Shown: in pieces, positions 8,655 to 16,527 of the stretch
How positions within the stretch are numbered: the stretch's first letter is position 1
How the letters are laid out: the number at the start of each line of letters is the position of its first letter
Assembly (NCBI RefSeq): GCF_049800775.1
Contig: NZ_JBNAFR010000005.1
Span: 1 to 64,000 of the forward strand
From: Dinoroseobacter sp049800775
GTDB taxonomy: Bacteria; Pseudomonadota; Alphaproteobacteria; Rhodobacterales; Rhodobacteraceae
Length of the DNA stretch: 64,000 nucleotides
Reading direction: 5' to 3'
The notes under the pieces: model-generated
What the model saw: the letters and a program-made list of their open reading frames with translations, nothing else
Database searches by the model: none
What the model was told of the DNA's origin: nothing
Made by a program: the position numbers and the translations under genes

Positions 8655-9557
8655 ATGCAAGATGCCCCTCCCAGTCCCAGCGACCCGCCCCAGAAGATTG
8701 TTCTGGTCACCGGCCCTTCCGGCGCGGGGCGGACCACGGCCATTCAGGGGCTGGAGGATCTGGGGTTTGAGGCGATCGACAACCTGCCGCTCTCGCTGGT
8801 GCCGCGGCTGCTGGATGGGCCGCCCCTGCGTCGCCCTCTGGCGCTCGGGCTCGATGTGCGGACGCGTGACTTCAGCCTTCCGGGGCTCGCCGACCTGCTG
8901 AGCACGCTCGAGGCCGATCCGCGCGCGGATGCGCAGATGCTCTATCTCGACGCCTCGGCCTCGATGCTCGCGCGGCGCTTTTCCGAGACCCGCCGCCGGC
9001 ATCCCATGGCGCCCGCCGAGAGCCCGTCGGAAGGGATCGAGCGCGAGGCCGACCTGCTGGCGCCAATCCGGGCGCGGGCAGACATCCTGATCGATACCTC
9101 CGACATGTCGCCCCATGACCTGCGGGCGGATATGCTCCGCTGGTTCGGCAACCGCGACAGCCTGCGCCTCGCGGTCTCGGTCCGCTCGTTTTCCTACAAA
9201 CGCGGCACACCGCAGAGCACCGACATGGTCTTTGACGTGCGATTTCTCCAGAATCCCTATTGGCAGGAGGACTTGCGCAAGCTCGACGGTCGCTCTCAGG
9301 CGGTGGCCGACTACGTGGCCAGTGACCCGCGCTTCGACGCATTCTTCGACAATGTCCTGTCCCTGACGCGATTGTTGCTGCCTGCCTACCGCGCCGAGGG
9401 CAAATCCCATCTCGCTATTGGCTTCGGCTGCACGGGCGGGCAGCATCGCAGCGTCACAGTCACAGAAAAGCTGGCGGCGGCCCTTGTCGAAGACGGTTGG
9501 CAGGTATCTATAAGACATCTGGGCTTGGAGCAGCGCCATGCATCACGACGCCATTGA
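8655..9557 (+). CDS. rapZ: RNase adapter/nucleotide-binding protein RapZ
   Basis: This 300-residue protein belongs to the RapZ/YvcJ family: an N-terminal P-loop domain (GPSGAGRTT at 20-28) and a C-terminal domain with IGFGCTGGQHRSV at about 262-274. In E. coli RapZ senses glucosamine-6-phosphate and guides RNase E to GlmZ; that RNA is not known outside enterobacteria, so the job here is uncertain. The canonical Walker lysine is arginine (R26). It lies between hprK and the EIIA gene in the same operon, the standard alphaproteobacterial arrangement. The end overlaps the leader of the next gene. Confidence 0.93.
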   Translation: MQDAPPSPSDPPQKIVLVTGPSGAGRTTAIQGLEDLGFEAIDNLPLSLVPRLLDGPPLRRPLALGLDVRTRDFSLPGLADLLSTLEADPRADAQMLYLDASASMLARRFSETRRRHPMAPAESPSEGIEREADLLAPIRARADILIDTSDMSPHDLRADMLRWFGNRDSLRLAVSVRSFSYKRGTPQSTDMVFDVRFLQNPYWQEDLRKLDGRSQAVADYVASDPRFDAFFDNVLSLTRLLLPAYRAEGKSHLAIGFGCTGGQHRSVTVTEKLAAALVEDGWQVSIRHLGLEQRHASRRH

Positions 9558-9594
9558 CGCGCTTCACCCCGCAGGTCAGCCCCGAGGAGGCCGC

Positions 9595-9984
9595 TTGATT
9601 GGAATCGTGATCGTCGCCCATGGGGGCCTTGCCGCAGAGTATCTGCATGCGGTCGAACACGTGGTCGGCGCGCAGACCGGAATGCGCGCGATCTCCATCG
9701 CTGCCGATTGCGACCGCACGGCCAAACAGGCCGAGATCTGCGCCGCCGCGAACGAGGTCGACACGGGCAATGGTGTGGTGGTGGTGACCGACATGTTTGG
9801 TGGCTCGCCCTCCAATCTCGCGCTCAGTGCCTGCTCGCCGGGGAACCGCCGGATCATCTATGGCGCGAACCTGCCGATGCTCATCAAATTGGCAAAATCG
9901 CGGCGCGCTTCGGTGGACGATGCAGTAAAGCTTTCGCTCGACGCCGGTCGGAAGTATATAAATAGCTTTGACGGAACTGTCTGA
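9595..9984 (+). CDS. PTS EIIA component, mannose (EIIA-Man) type
   Basis: This single-domain phosphocarrier has H9 in the IVIVAHGGLA motif as the phosphorylation site, and DMFGGSPSNLAL at about 66-77, the second active-site block of EIIA-Man/fucose proteins. No EIIB, EIIC or EIID gene is nearby, so it is likely a regulatory rather than transport protein. I chose TTG at 9595, which follows AGGAGG at 9585-9590 and yields MIGIVIVAHGG, the usual N-terminus, for 129 residues. The longer frame from ATG 9538 lies almost wholly inside rapZ and adds a non-conserved extension. Confidence 0.88.
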   Translation: MIGIVIVAHGGLAAEYLHAVEHVVGAQTGMRAISIAADCDRTAKQAEICAAANEVDTGNGVVVVTDMFGGSPSNLALSACSPGNRRIIYGANLPMLIKLAKSRRASVDDAVKLSLDAGRKYINSFDGTV

Positions 9985-9995
9985 AGGGAGGTCAG

Positions 9996-10265
9996 ATGAT
10001 CCGCCAGGAACTGAAGATCGTGAACGAAAAGGGCCTTCACGCCCGGGCATCTGCCAAATTCGTGGAATGTGTCGAGGCGCATGACGCCAGCGCAGAGGTG
10101 GAGAAGGACGGCCTGTCGGCTGCGGGGGATTCGATCATGGGATTGCTGATGCTGGCCGCATCCAAGGGCACGTCCATTCAGGTCGAGACCAAGGGTCCCG
10201 CCGCGCAGGAGCTTGCCGCGGCGCTCGAAGCTCTGGTGGCCAACCGGTTCGGCGAGAAGTTTTAG
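9996..10265 (+). CDS. ptsH: Phosphocarrier protein HPr
   Basis: This 89-residue HPr accepts phosphate from enzyme I on H15 (KGLHARASAKFVE) and can be modified by HprK on S46 (AAGDSIMGLLMLAASKG). Both sites are intact. It starts 11 bases after the EIIA stop with AAGGGAGG upstream, and closes the chvI-chvG-hprK-rapZ-EIIA-ptsH operon. Enzyme I is not in the window. With no permease genes the set most likely works as a phosphorylation-based metabolic signal of the alphaproteobacterial type. Confidence 0.96.
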   Translation: MIRQELKIVNEKGLHARASAKFVECVEAHDASAEVEKDGLSAAGDSIMGLLMLAASKGTSIQVETKGPAAQELAAALEALVANRFGEKF

Positions 10266-10319
10266 GATCCCGCGGCGCGCCTGCGCGCAACGGTCGGAGA
10301 TTTCCATGTGTGATGTAAC

Positions 10320-11207
10320 GTGCAGAGGACCGAGATTGTGACCGAAGGCTCTGCGCAACCGGCATCGACGGATCTGCCCGACCGGGATGATCAGCCCTAT
10401 GACGTCAAGAATCTGTCTTACGCCAAGACCTTCACGAATCCCTGGGCTTCTGCGGTCATCCGCAGCCTGGAATGGTCCACCGGCAAGATCCGCCTGCTTC
10501 GCCTGATCCGCAAATTCGAAGCCCAGGGCGTGCCCGAGGGGCAGGGATTCTGGCGGCCGGCGCTGGACATCATGGGCATCGATCTGACCACCCCCGAAGA
10601 GCAGATCGCCCGCATCCCCACCGAGGGGCCCGTGATCATCGTGGCCAACCACCCCCACGGGCTGGTGGACGGCATGGTCCTCGCGGATCTGATCGGCCGC
10701 GTGCGCACAGATTACAAGATCCTGACCCGGTCTCTGCTGACGGATGTGGAAGAGATCCAGCAATTCATGATCCCGGTGCCCTTTCCCCATGACGAGGACG
10801 CGCTGCAGAAGAACCTCGACATGCGCAAGCAGGCCATGGCGCATCTGGCGGGCGGCGGGGTGATCGTGCTCTTCCCGTCGGGTGTCGTGGCCAGTTCGGA
10901 CACCGCCTTCGGCCCGGCCATCGAGCGGGAATGGAACCCGTTCACCGCCAAGATGATCCTGCGCAGCGGGGCGACCGTGGTCCCGATCCGGTTTCCGGGG
11001 CAGAACTCGCGCTGGTACCAGATCGCCAACCAGATCCACCCGGCCCTGCGGCAGGGGTTGTTGCTGCATGAAGTGGTGCACGCCCTGAACAAGCCTCAGG
11101 CGCCCATCGTCGGCGAGCCGCTGGATCAGGCCGAGATCGACGCGCAGAAGGGCAATGCCCGCGGCTTCATGGAGTGGCTGCGCAGCCGGACGCTCGCGCT
11201 CAAATAA
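10320..11207 (+). CDS. Lysophospholipid acyltransferase family protein (PlsC fold)
   Basis: This 295-residue membrane-associated acyltransferase probably moves an acyl chain onto a glycerol-phosphate-type or ornithine-lipid acceptor. The acceptor-site motif appears as VANHPHGLVDGMVL (about 104-117), with the first histidine five residues before the aspartate, a spacing seen in an alphaproteobacterial branch (NHPxGxxDG). A second block VIVLFPSG (about 182-189) corresponds to the FPEG motif. The substrate is unknown. The start is uncertain: GTG 10320 is the longest, and GTG 10338 is an alternative seven codons in. It lies 54 bases after ptsH and may be read through from that operon. Confidence 0.75.
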   Translation: MQRTEIVTEGSAQPASTDLPDRDDQPYDVKNLSYAKTFTNPWASAVIRSLEWSTGKIRLLRLIRKFEAQGVPEGQGFWRPALDIMGIDLTTPEEQIARIPTEGPVIIVANHPHGLVDGMVLADLIGRVRTDYKILTRSLLTDVEEIQQFMIPVPFPHDEDALQKNLDMRKQAMAHLAGGGVIVLFPSGVVASSDTAFGPAIEREWNPFTAKMILRSGATVVPIRFPGQNSRWYQIANQIHPALRQGLLLHEVVHALNKPQAPIVGEPLDQAEIDAQKGNARGFMEWLRSRTLALK

Positions 11208-11210
11208 GCG

Positions 11211-11975
11211 CTACAGGAGCCCGCGCCGGATCAGGTTCAGCCCAGCGATCAGCAAGAGTACCATGGTGGCCTGCCGGAACCGGCTCTGGTCCATACGGTC
11301 CTGCAACCAGAAACCGACAAGCATCCCGACCGCCGCCGGCGCGAGCAGGATCGCTGAGAATTGCAGGCTCGGCCCCGTGACCACCCCGGTCTTCAGATGA
11401 GTCGCCAGAAACATCACGCTGCCCAGCCCATAGAGCATGCCCTGCGCGCGGACCTGTTCGGCCTTGGGCGTATCGAGCGCCGTCAGATAGGCCACGATGG
11501 GCGGCCCCCAGATCCCGCTGAACCCGCCGAAGAACCCGGCCACCACACCGGTGGCCAGCTCGGCCCGGCGGTGATGCCGAGGGGCCACGCGCAAGCGCCA
11601 CCCGGCCAGTTGGCTCGCCGCATAAAGCGCGACCGGCACCCCGATCATCAGCGACAGCACCCGATCCGACAGGGCCAGAACCAGTTGCCCCGACAGGACA
11701 ATGAACACCAGAACCAGCGCCAGCAGCCGCCAATGGCGCTGCGCCGCGACCCAAAGGCCGGGCAAGCCACCGCGCAGGGCCTGCCACAGGTTCATCACCA
11801 ACGTCGGCAGGATCAGCCCCGCCAAGGCCACCGGCACCGGCAGCACGGCCGAAAGCCCCGACATCATGATCAGCGGCATGGCAAAGCCGACCGCCCCCTT
11901 GACCACCCCGGCGAACAGGGCAACCCCCACGAGGAAGATCATCACAGCGCCGGGCAGCGACAGAAACAGATCCAT
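11211..11975 (-). CDS. Sulfite exporter TauE/SafE family permease
   Basis: This 254-residue integral membrane protein has about eight hydrophobic segments and the family pattern: GxxxGxVGFAMPLI early (about 28-40) and a second half-repeat starting near GVVAGFFGGFSGIWGPPIVAYL (about 148-169). Members move sulfite, sulfonates, sulfoacetate or other anions; the substrate is not readable. I chose ATG 11975, which has GGAG upstream and gives a typical N-terminus (MDLFLSLPG). The frame stays open to 12164, but that extension is charged and would overlap the putative mcd operator. It is convergent with the preceding acyltransferase, three bases apart. Confidence 0.85.
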   Translation of the reverse strand: MDLFLSLPGAVMIFLVGVALFAGVVKGAVGFAMPLIMMSGLSAVLPVPVALAGLILPTLVMNLWQALRGGLPGLWVAAQRHWRLLALVLVFIVLSGQLVLALSDRVLSLMIGVPVALYAASQLAGWRLRVAPRHHRRAELATGVVAGFFGGFSGIWGPPIVAYLTALDTPKAEQVRAQGMLYGLGSVMFLATHLKTGVVTGPSLQFSAILLAPAAVGMLVGFWLQDRMDQSRFRQATMVLLLIAGLNLIRRGLL

Positions 11976-12157
11976 GTCAGGCTCCTTCCCCTGCGCCATA
12001 GCCCCCCTGCCGCTTCGCCGCAAGGGAGCGCGATTCGCCAGCCCCTGTTGCAGCGCAGCACGCGACGTCGCTCCGATACGCCACATGGAAACCTTACATT
12101 TTTCGTGCATTCTCGCCTTGCCCGGGCCCCAATCGGCCCTAGTGAGGGTCATAATGC

Positions 12158-12205
12158 TTCGCAAATTGCCGCGTTTGCGAATTTTTCTTGCGCTGCGGTT
12201 GCGAA
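12158..12205. promoter_or_regulatory. Candidate ScfR/RamB-type operator upstream of mcd
   Basis: A perfect inverted repeat, TTCGCAAA (12158-12165) and TTTGCGAA (12174-12181) with an 8-bp spacer, is followed by a third half-site TTGCGAA at 12199-12205. It ends 42 bases before the mcd start. XRE-family short-chain-acyl-CoA regulators (RamB, PccR) are known to bind TTTGC/GCAAA-type sites near short-chain acyl-CoA genes; the resemblance is by motif only. The 272-base gap between the TauE/SafE gene and mcd shows no ORF. Confidence 0.5.
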
Positions 12206-12247
12206 GTCCTTATCTCGGACCAAACCGGAATTTGCTGGAGAATGACG

Positions 12248-13942
12248 ATGCCCCATGATGGACAGGATCTTGCCCTGAGCGACGCCCAACACGTGATCCT
12301 CCCGGATCTGCTGAGCCTGACAGCCGCAGCCGTGCCCCCAGTCGAGGCGCTGGTCGAGAAGGCCGTTGCGACGCTGAAGGCCGCCCTGTCGGTGGATGGC
12401 CGGATCTCGGGCGCATTGGTCGAGGAAAACCAGACCGCCTCCCACGGGCTGGCCTGGCTCGCGACCTACGCCCAATCCCTGCGCCAGATGCAGAAATGGG
12501 CCGAAGCCCTGAACACCGAGGGCAAGTTCGGCGAGGTCGAGCAGCTGATCCACCAGATCGCCTTTGGGGAATACCTCTGGCAGCTCTATGGCGGAATCCC
12601 GATGTCCCAGGGCGAGATCCTGCGTCTGCAGGACATCGGCCTGAGCCAGGAAGACCAGCGCGGCATGATGATCCCCGCGATCATGACCCTGACCCAGTCG
12701 GGCAACACCCAGGCCGCGCGCACGCGTCTGGTTGAGTTGATGCAGGAACGCGCTGCCGAGATCACCGTCGGCGCCTCCGGCCTCGATGACGAGCTCGAGA
12801 TGATCCGCGAGCAATTCCGCCGCTTCGCCGTGGACCGGGTGGAGCCCAACGCCCATGAATGGCACCTCAAGGACGAGCTGATCCCGATGGAAATCATCGA
12901 GGAACTCGCCGAGATGGGTGTCTTCGGCCTGACCATCCCCGAGGAGTATGGCGGGTTCGGCCTGTCCAAGGCCTCCATGTGCGTGGTCTCCGAGGAACTG
13001 TCGCGCGGCTATATCGGTGTCGGCTCGCTGGGCACCCGCTCCGAGATCGCAGCTGAGCTGATCCTTTGCGGCGGGACCGAAGAGCAGAAGCAGAAATGGC
13101 TGCCGCAGCTGGCCTCTGCCGAGACCCTGCCCACGGCCGTCTTCACCGAGCCGAATACCGGGTCGGATCTGGGCTCGCTCCGGACCCGCGCGGTCAAGGA
13201 CGAGAACGGCGATTACAAGATCACCGGCAACAAGACCTGGATCACCCACGCGGCACGCACGCAGATCATGACGCTGCTGGCCCGGACCGATCCGAGCAAC
13301 GACAACCACAAGGGTCTGTCGATGTTCCTCGCCGAGAAAACCCCCGGCACGGATGAAGCCCCTTTCCCCACCGAGGGCATGACCGGCGGCGAGATCGAGG
13401 TGCTGGGCTATCGCGGCATGAAGGAATACGAGCTGGCCTTCGACAACTTCCACGTGAAGGGCGAGAACCTGCTCGGCGGCGAAGAGGGCAAGGGCTTCAA
13501 ACAGCTCATGGAAACCTTCGAGAGCGCCCGCATCCAGACCGCCGCCCGCGCCATCGGTGTGGCGCAATCGGCACTCGACGTGTCCATGCAATACGCGATC
13601 GACCGCAAGCAGTTCGGCAAATCGCTGATCAACTTCCCCCGCGTCTCCGGCAAGCTGGCGATGATGGCGGTCGAGTTGATGGTGGCGCGCCAGCTCACCT
13701 ATTTCTCGGCCTTCGAGAAGGATGAGGGCCGGCGCTGCGATGTCGAGGCGGGCATGGCCAAGCTGCTTGGCGCACGCGTGGCCTGGGCCGCGGCGGATAA
13801 CGGGCTGCAGATCCACGGTGGCAACGGTTTCGCGCTGGAATACTCGATCAGCCGCATCCTCTGCGACGCGCGGATCCTGAACATCTTCGAAGGCGCGGCC
13901 GAGATTCAGGCCCAGGTGATTGCGCGCCGCCTGCTGGGCTAA
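12248..13942 (+). CDS. mcd: Acyl-CoA dehydrogenase with N-terminal extension, probable (2S)-methylsuccinyl-CoA dehydrogenase
   Basis: This FAD flavoprotein has a normal ACAD core from about residue 165 to the end, preceded by an extra helical domain of some 160 residues (containing ENQTASHGLAWLATYAQ and GEYLWQLYGGIPMSQGEI). That extension and the 564-residue length are what I recall of Mcd, the ethylmalonyl-CoA pathway enzyme that oxidises methylsuccinyl-CoA to mesaconyl-CoA. The flavin/substrate block AVFTEPNTGSDLGSLRT and the C-terminal IHGGNGFALEYSISR with catalytic glutamate in IFEGAAEIQ are present. I chose ATG 12248 because GGAG is 7 nt upstream; ATG 12242 would leave only one base. Other pathway genes are not in the window, so a related long-form ACAD cannot be excluded. 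ETF (window start) would take the electrons. Confidence 0.75.
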   Translation: MPHDGQDLALSDAQHVILPDLLSLTAAAVPPVEALVEKAVATLKAALSVDGRISGALVEENQTASHGLAWLATYAQSLRQMQKWAEALNTEGKFGEVEQLIHQIAFGEYLWQLYGGIPMSQGEILRLQDIGLSQEDQRGMMIPAIMTLTQSGNTQAARTRLVELMQERAAEITVGASGLDDELEMIREQFRRFAVDRVEPNAHEWHLKDELIPMEIIEELAEMGVFGLTIPEEYGGFGLSKASMCVVSEELSRGYIGVGSLGTRSEIAAELILCGGTEEQKQKWLPQLASAETLPTAVFTEPNTGSDLGSLRTRAVKDENGDYKITGNKTWITHAARTQIMTLLARTDPSNDNHKGLSMFLAEKTPGTDEAPFPTEGMTGGEIEVLGYRGMKEYELAFDNFHVKGENLLGGEEGKGFKQLMETFESARIQTAARAIGVAQSALDVSMQYAIDRKQFGKSLINFPRVSGKLAMMAVELMVARQLTYFSAFEKDEGRRCDVEAGMAKLLGARVAWAAADNGLQIHGGNGFALEYSISRILCDARILNIFEGAAEIQAQVIARRLLG

Positions 13943-13961
13943 GCCCCTCGTATAAAGACGG

Positions 13962-13995
13962 CAAAACACCCCGTGCCCTGCGCGGGGTGTTTTTT
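13962..13995 (+). terminator. Rho-independent terminator of mcd
   Basis: AAAACACCCCG (13962-13972) pairs with CGGGGTGTTTT (13982-13992), followed by an unbroken T-run to 13995. It starts 20 bases after the mcd stop. Confidence 0.9.
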
Positions 13996-14059
13996 TGTCC
14001 CTCAGGTCCGGGACAGCGCCGCGCTTGCGCCTCTCGCGTCGGCGCCCCATCTCAGGAGT

Positions 14060-14464
14060 ATGACAAAGCTTCCCCTCGCCGCCGCGGCGCTCATCCCGTT
14101 TCTGGCGGCATGCACCGCCTCCGACGAAACCCTGTCGAGCTTCACAAGTCCCGACACGGTCTGGACCCTGTCCGAACTGGACGGCACGCCCTTTGCCGCG
14201 CGCATGATCCTGCAATTCCCCGAACCGGGACAGATTGCGGGGCAGGCCCCGTGCAACCGGTTCACCGGCGCGCTGACGGTCCCCTATCCATGGTTCGGCA
14301 CAGGTCCCCTGGCGGCCACCCGCATGGCTTGCCCGGATCTCGCCGCCGAGGACATGGTGTTCAAGGCGCTGTCCGACATGACCGAAGCCGAGGTCAGCGG
14401 CCCGGTCCTGATCCTGCGCAACTCCGAGCTCGGGCGAGAAATGGTGTTTCGCGCCGAGCCCTGA
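14060..14464 (+). CDS. META domain lipoprotein
   Basis: This small secreted lipoprotein of 134 residues has the signal peptide MTKLPLAAAALIPFLAAC with lipobox LAAC and acylated Cys18, then one META/HslJ-like domain (TVWTLSELDGTPFAARMILQF, and PCNRFTGAL, typical of the family). HslJ homologues are linked to heat and novobiocin tolerance in E. coli; the function here is unknown. The ATG at 14060 is set by the signal peptide, although its AGGAG is only one base away, suggesting weak translation. It follows the mcd terminator, so it has its own promoter or depends on readthrough. Confidence 0.8.
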   Translation: MTKLPLAAAALIPFLAACTASDETLSSFTSPDTVWTLSELDGTPFAARMILQFPEPGQIAGQAPCNRFTGALTVPYPWFGTGPLAATRMACPDLAAEDMVFKALSDMTEAEVSGPVLILRNSELGREMVFRAEP

Positions 14465-14470
14465 ACGGCC

Positions 14471-15196
14471 TCACCCGGATTTCGCCAAGAGATCCACAAA
14501 CCGCGCCCGCGCCGGAGGCAAAGGGCGGTTGCCCAATGCCGGGGCGAGCTTCTCCGTCAGGAAATGCCCGGTGGTCCGCAACCCCTCCTGCACGCCGGAC
14601 AGTCCCGCAGGCCCGCCGAGCATGACATCCGGCAGCGGCAGCAACCGATCCACCCAGGCCCCGGCGGCCTGACGTGACACGGCGCGGCCTGTGCGGGGCG
14701 AGACATAGGCCAGATCCTCATTCACCCCGCGCACCGCGCAGGCCGACAGGTCCAGCCCGAAGCCCATCTGCTCCAGGAGCGCCATCTCCCAGTCGAGATA
14801 GGCCGGCAGCCAGCCGGTCCCCGCCGCCATCGCGTCCAAAAGGGCGATCGTCTGGGCATAGAAGGCGGGATAGGCCGCCCGCTCCGGCAGCGAGAACCCC
14901 GCAAGCGCCAAGGCCGCGCTCATCGCCGACAGGGCCAGCCGGTCGCCCAGCACCGCCGCCGCCCGGCCCTTGACCGGCTCGACCGAGAAGCTGCCCAGAT
15001 GATCCTCGAGCCGCGCCTTCCAATGCAGATCCAGCTGCGCACCGGGTTGCAACACCGGCGCAAGCTTGCGCGAGATGCCCCCGCGCACCACGCCCAGATG
15101 CCGCCCATGCCCCTCGGTGAAGGCCTCGACAATGACCGAGGTCTCCCCATGGGGCCGGACGGACAAGAGCACGCCCGCTTCGCGCCACTCGATCAC
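14471..15196 (-). CDS. recO: DNA repair protein RecO
   Basis: RecO mediates RecA loading on SSB-coated DNA in the RecFOR pathway. The N-terminal OB-fold (EWREAGVLLSVRPHGETSVIVEAFTEGHGRHLGVV) and helical C-terminal half are recognisable over 241 residues. The zinc-binding cysteines of some homologues are largely absent, as in many alphaproteobacteria. It is the last gene of the long minus-strand run, 68 bases after DUF1491, and that gap holds a dispersed-repeat copy. It is convergent with the META lipoprotein six bases away. Confidence 0.93.
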   Translation of the reverse strand: MIEWREAGVLLSVRPHGETSVIVEAFTEGHGRHLGVVRGGISRKLAPVLQPGAQLDLHWKARLEDHLGSFSVEPVKGRAAAVLGDRLALSAMSAALALAGFSLPERAAYPAFYAQTIALLDAMAAGTGWLPAYLDWEMALLEQMGFGLDLSACAVRGVNEDLAYVSPRTGRAVSRQAAGAWVDRLLPLPDVMLGGPAGLSGVQEGLRTTGHFLTEKLAPALGNRPLPPARARFVDLLAKSG

Positions 15197-15211
15197 CCGG
15201 GCGCTCCCTCC

Positions 15212-15246
15212 TTCATTGTTCCTGAAATACTCTCGCCGAAGGCTCC
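15212..15246 (-). repeat. Dispersed intergenic repeat, copy 1
   Basis: On the minus strand this reads GGAGCCTTCGGCGAGAGTATTT, then CAGGAACAATGAA. The last 21 bases (15212-15232) match the copy inside cobN (57851-57871) at 19/21 and the copy at 60126-60146 at 18/21. The GCCTTCGGCGAGAGTATTT part resembles the core of the 30139/30248 pair. It lies between DUF1491 and recO, 15 bases before the recO start. Confidence 0.7.
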
Positions 15247-15264
15247 GACGGGCACAAGCCGCAC

Positions 15265-15597
15265 CTAGCCGTCGAGCCCCGGCGCATCCAGCAGGTGTCG
15301 TCCCGCGCGGTCTTCCACCGCCACGATCCAGAGATCCGGATCCCGGCTCCGCGCCCGGGCCAGGGCCGCGTCCACCTCGGGCTCGGGCCCCTCGACCAGC
15401 ACCTCCCAGGAGCGTGTGTCGCGCATCAGGTCATAGCGCCGTTCATAGGCGCAGGCCTGCCCGTCCAGCGTGCAGAGCTTGATGATCACGGCCCCCGCGG
15501 TGCCATCGCCGCGCGCCTCTACATAGACCGGGATCCCCTCGATCTGACAACGCATCATATAGGCCTGCACCCAGAGACCCGCCGCCAGACGCGCCAT
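15265..15597 (-). CDS. DUF1491 family protein
   Basis: This 110-residue conserved protein of unknown function is found almost only in alphaproteobacteria and usually next to era or recO, as here. The opening MARLAAGLWVQAYMMRCQ and the central RYDLMRDTRSWEVLVEGPE are the recognisable parts. It has no signal peptide or membrane span. It begins three bases after the end of era, so it is co-transcribed with it. The position in a ribosome-maturation and RNA-processing operon hints at a housekeeping role, but nothing in the sequence says which. Confidence 0.88.
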   Translation of the reverse strand: MARLAAGLWVQAYMMRCQIEGIPVYVEARGDGTAGAVIIKLCTLDGQACAYERRYDLMRDTRSWEVLVEGPEPEVDAALARARSRDPDLWIVAVEDRAGRHLLDAPGLDG

Positions 15598-15600
15598 GGC

Positions 15601-16527
15601 TCAGGCGTTCCCGTCCTTGAAGTCGAGCCCCATCTCGTCGAAGCGCTCTTTCTCTTCGAGCCAGCCGGGCCGGACCTTGACCTGCAAAAAGAGATGCGCA
15701 GGCCGTCCGAGAAACTCGATCAGCTCCTCGCGGGCAGCCTTGGAGACGGCCTTGACGGTCTCCCCCTTGTTGCCCAGCACGATCCCCTTATGGCCGTCGC
15801 GCGCCACGTAGATCACCTGATCGATCCGCACCGAGCCGTCCTTGCGCTCCTGCCAGCTCTCGGTTTCCACCGTCAGCTGATAGGGCAGCTCCTGATGCAG
15901 GCGCAGGGTCAGCTTCTCGCGGGTGATCTCGGCGGCGATCATGCGCATGGGCACATCGGCGATCTGGTCCTCGGGATAGAGCCATGGCCCCTCGGGCAGG
16001 GTTTCGGCCAGCCAGCTGCGCAGATCGCCCACGCCATAGCCCTTCTCGGCCGAGATCATGAAGGTGCGGGCAAAGGGATAGGCCGCGTTCATGTCCTCGG
16101 TGAGCTTCAGCAGGACCTCGGCCTTCACCCGGTCGATCTTGTTGATCGCCAGTGCCACGGCCTGTCGCGGATTGGTCCGCTCGGCCAGCGCCTCCAGGAT
16201 CGCCTTGACCCCGTCGGTCATCCCGCGATGGGCCTCGACCAGCAGGACAACCACATCCGCATCCGCCGCCCCGCCCCAGGCCGCCGCGACCATGGCCCGG
16301 TCCAATCGCCGGCGCGGACGGAACAACCCCGGCGTATCCACGAAAACCAGTTGCGCGTCGCCCTCGATGGCCACGCCCCGGATCCGCGCGCGCGTGGTCT
16401 GCACCTTGTGCGTCACGATCGAGACCTTGGCCCCCACCATCGCGTTGGTCAGGGTCGATTTCCCAGCATTCGGTTCGCCGATCAGCGCCACGAATCCGGC
16501 GCGGGTGGTCGTGGATGCGTCAGTCAT
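15601..16527 (-). CDS. era: GTPase Era
   Basis: Era is an essential GTPase that binds the 3' end of 16S rRNA during 30S assembly. The G domain has GEPNAGKS (17-24), the switch threonine region TTRARIRG, DTPG (64-67) and NKID (129-132). The C-terminal KH domain follows from about residue 215 to 308. The start overlaps the 3' end of rnc by eight bases, a coupling common in this order. Confidence 0.97.
   Translation of the reverse strand: MTDASTTTRAGFVALIGEPNAGKSTLTNAMVGAKVSIVTHKVQTTRARIRGVAIEGDAQLVFVDTPGLFRPRRRLDRAMVAAAWGGAADADVVVLLVEAHRGMTDGVKAILEALAERTNPRQAVALAINKIDRVKAEVLLKLTEDMNAAYPFARTFMISAEKGYGVGDLRSWLAETLPEGPWLYPEDQIADVPMRMIAAEITREKLTLRLHQELPYQLTVETESWQERKDGSVRIDQVIYVARDGHKGIVLGNKGETVKAVSKAAREELIEFLGRPAHLFLQVKVRPGWLEEKERFDEMGLDFKDGNA

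Noticed and set aside
6441..9539. A long minus-strand open frame of over 1000 codons opposite chvG, hprK and rapZ.
   Set aside because: It is antisense of confident genes, rich in arginine, histidine and glutamine as expected of GC-rich shadows, and has no domain.
12149..14215. A long minus-strand open frame opposite mcd.
   Set aside because: It is a shadow of mcd with no recognisable domain; it also crosses the mcd terminator.
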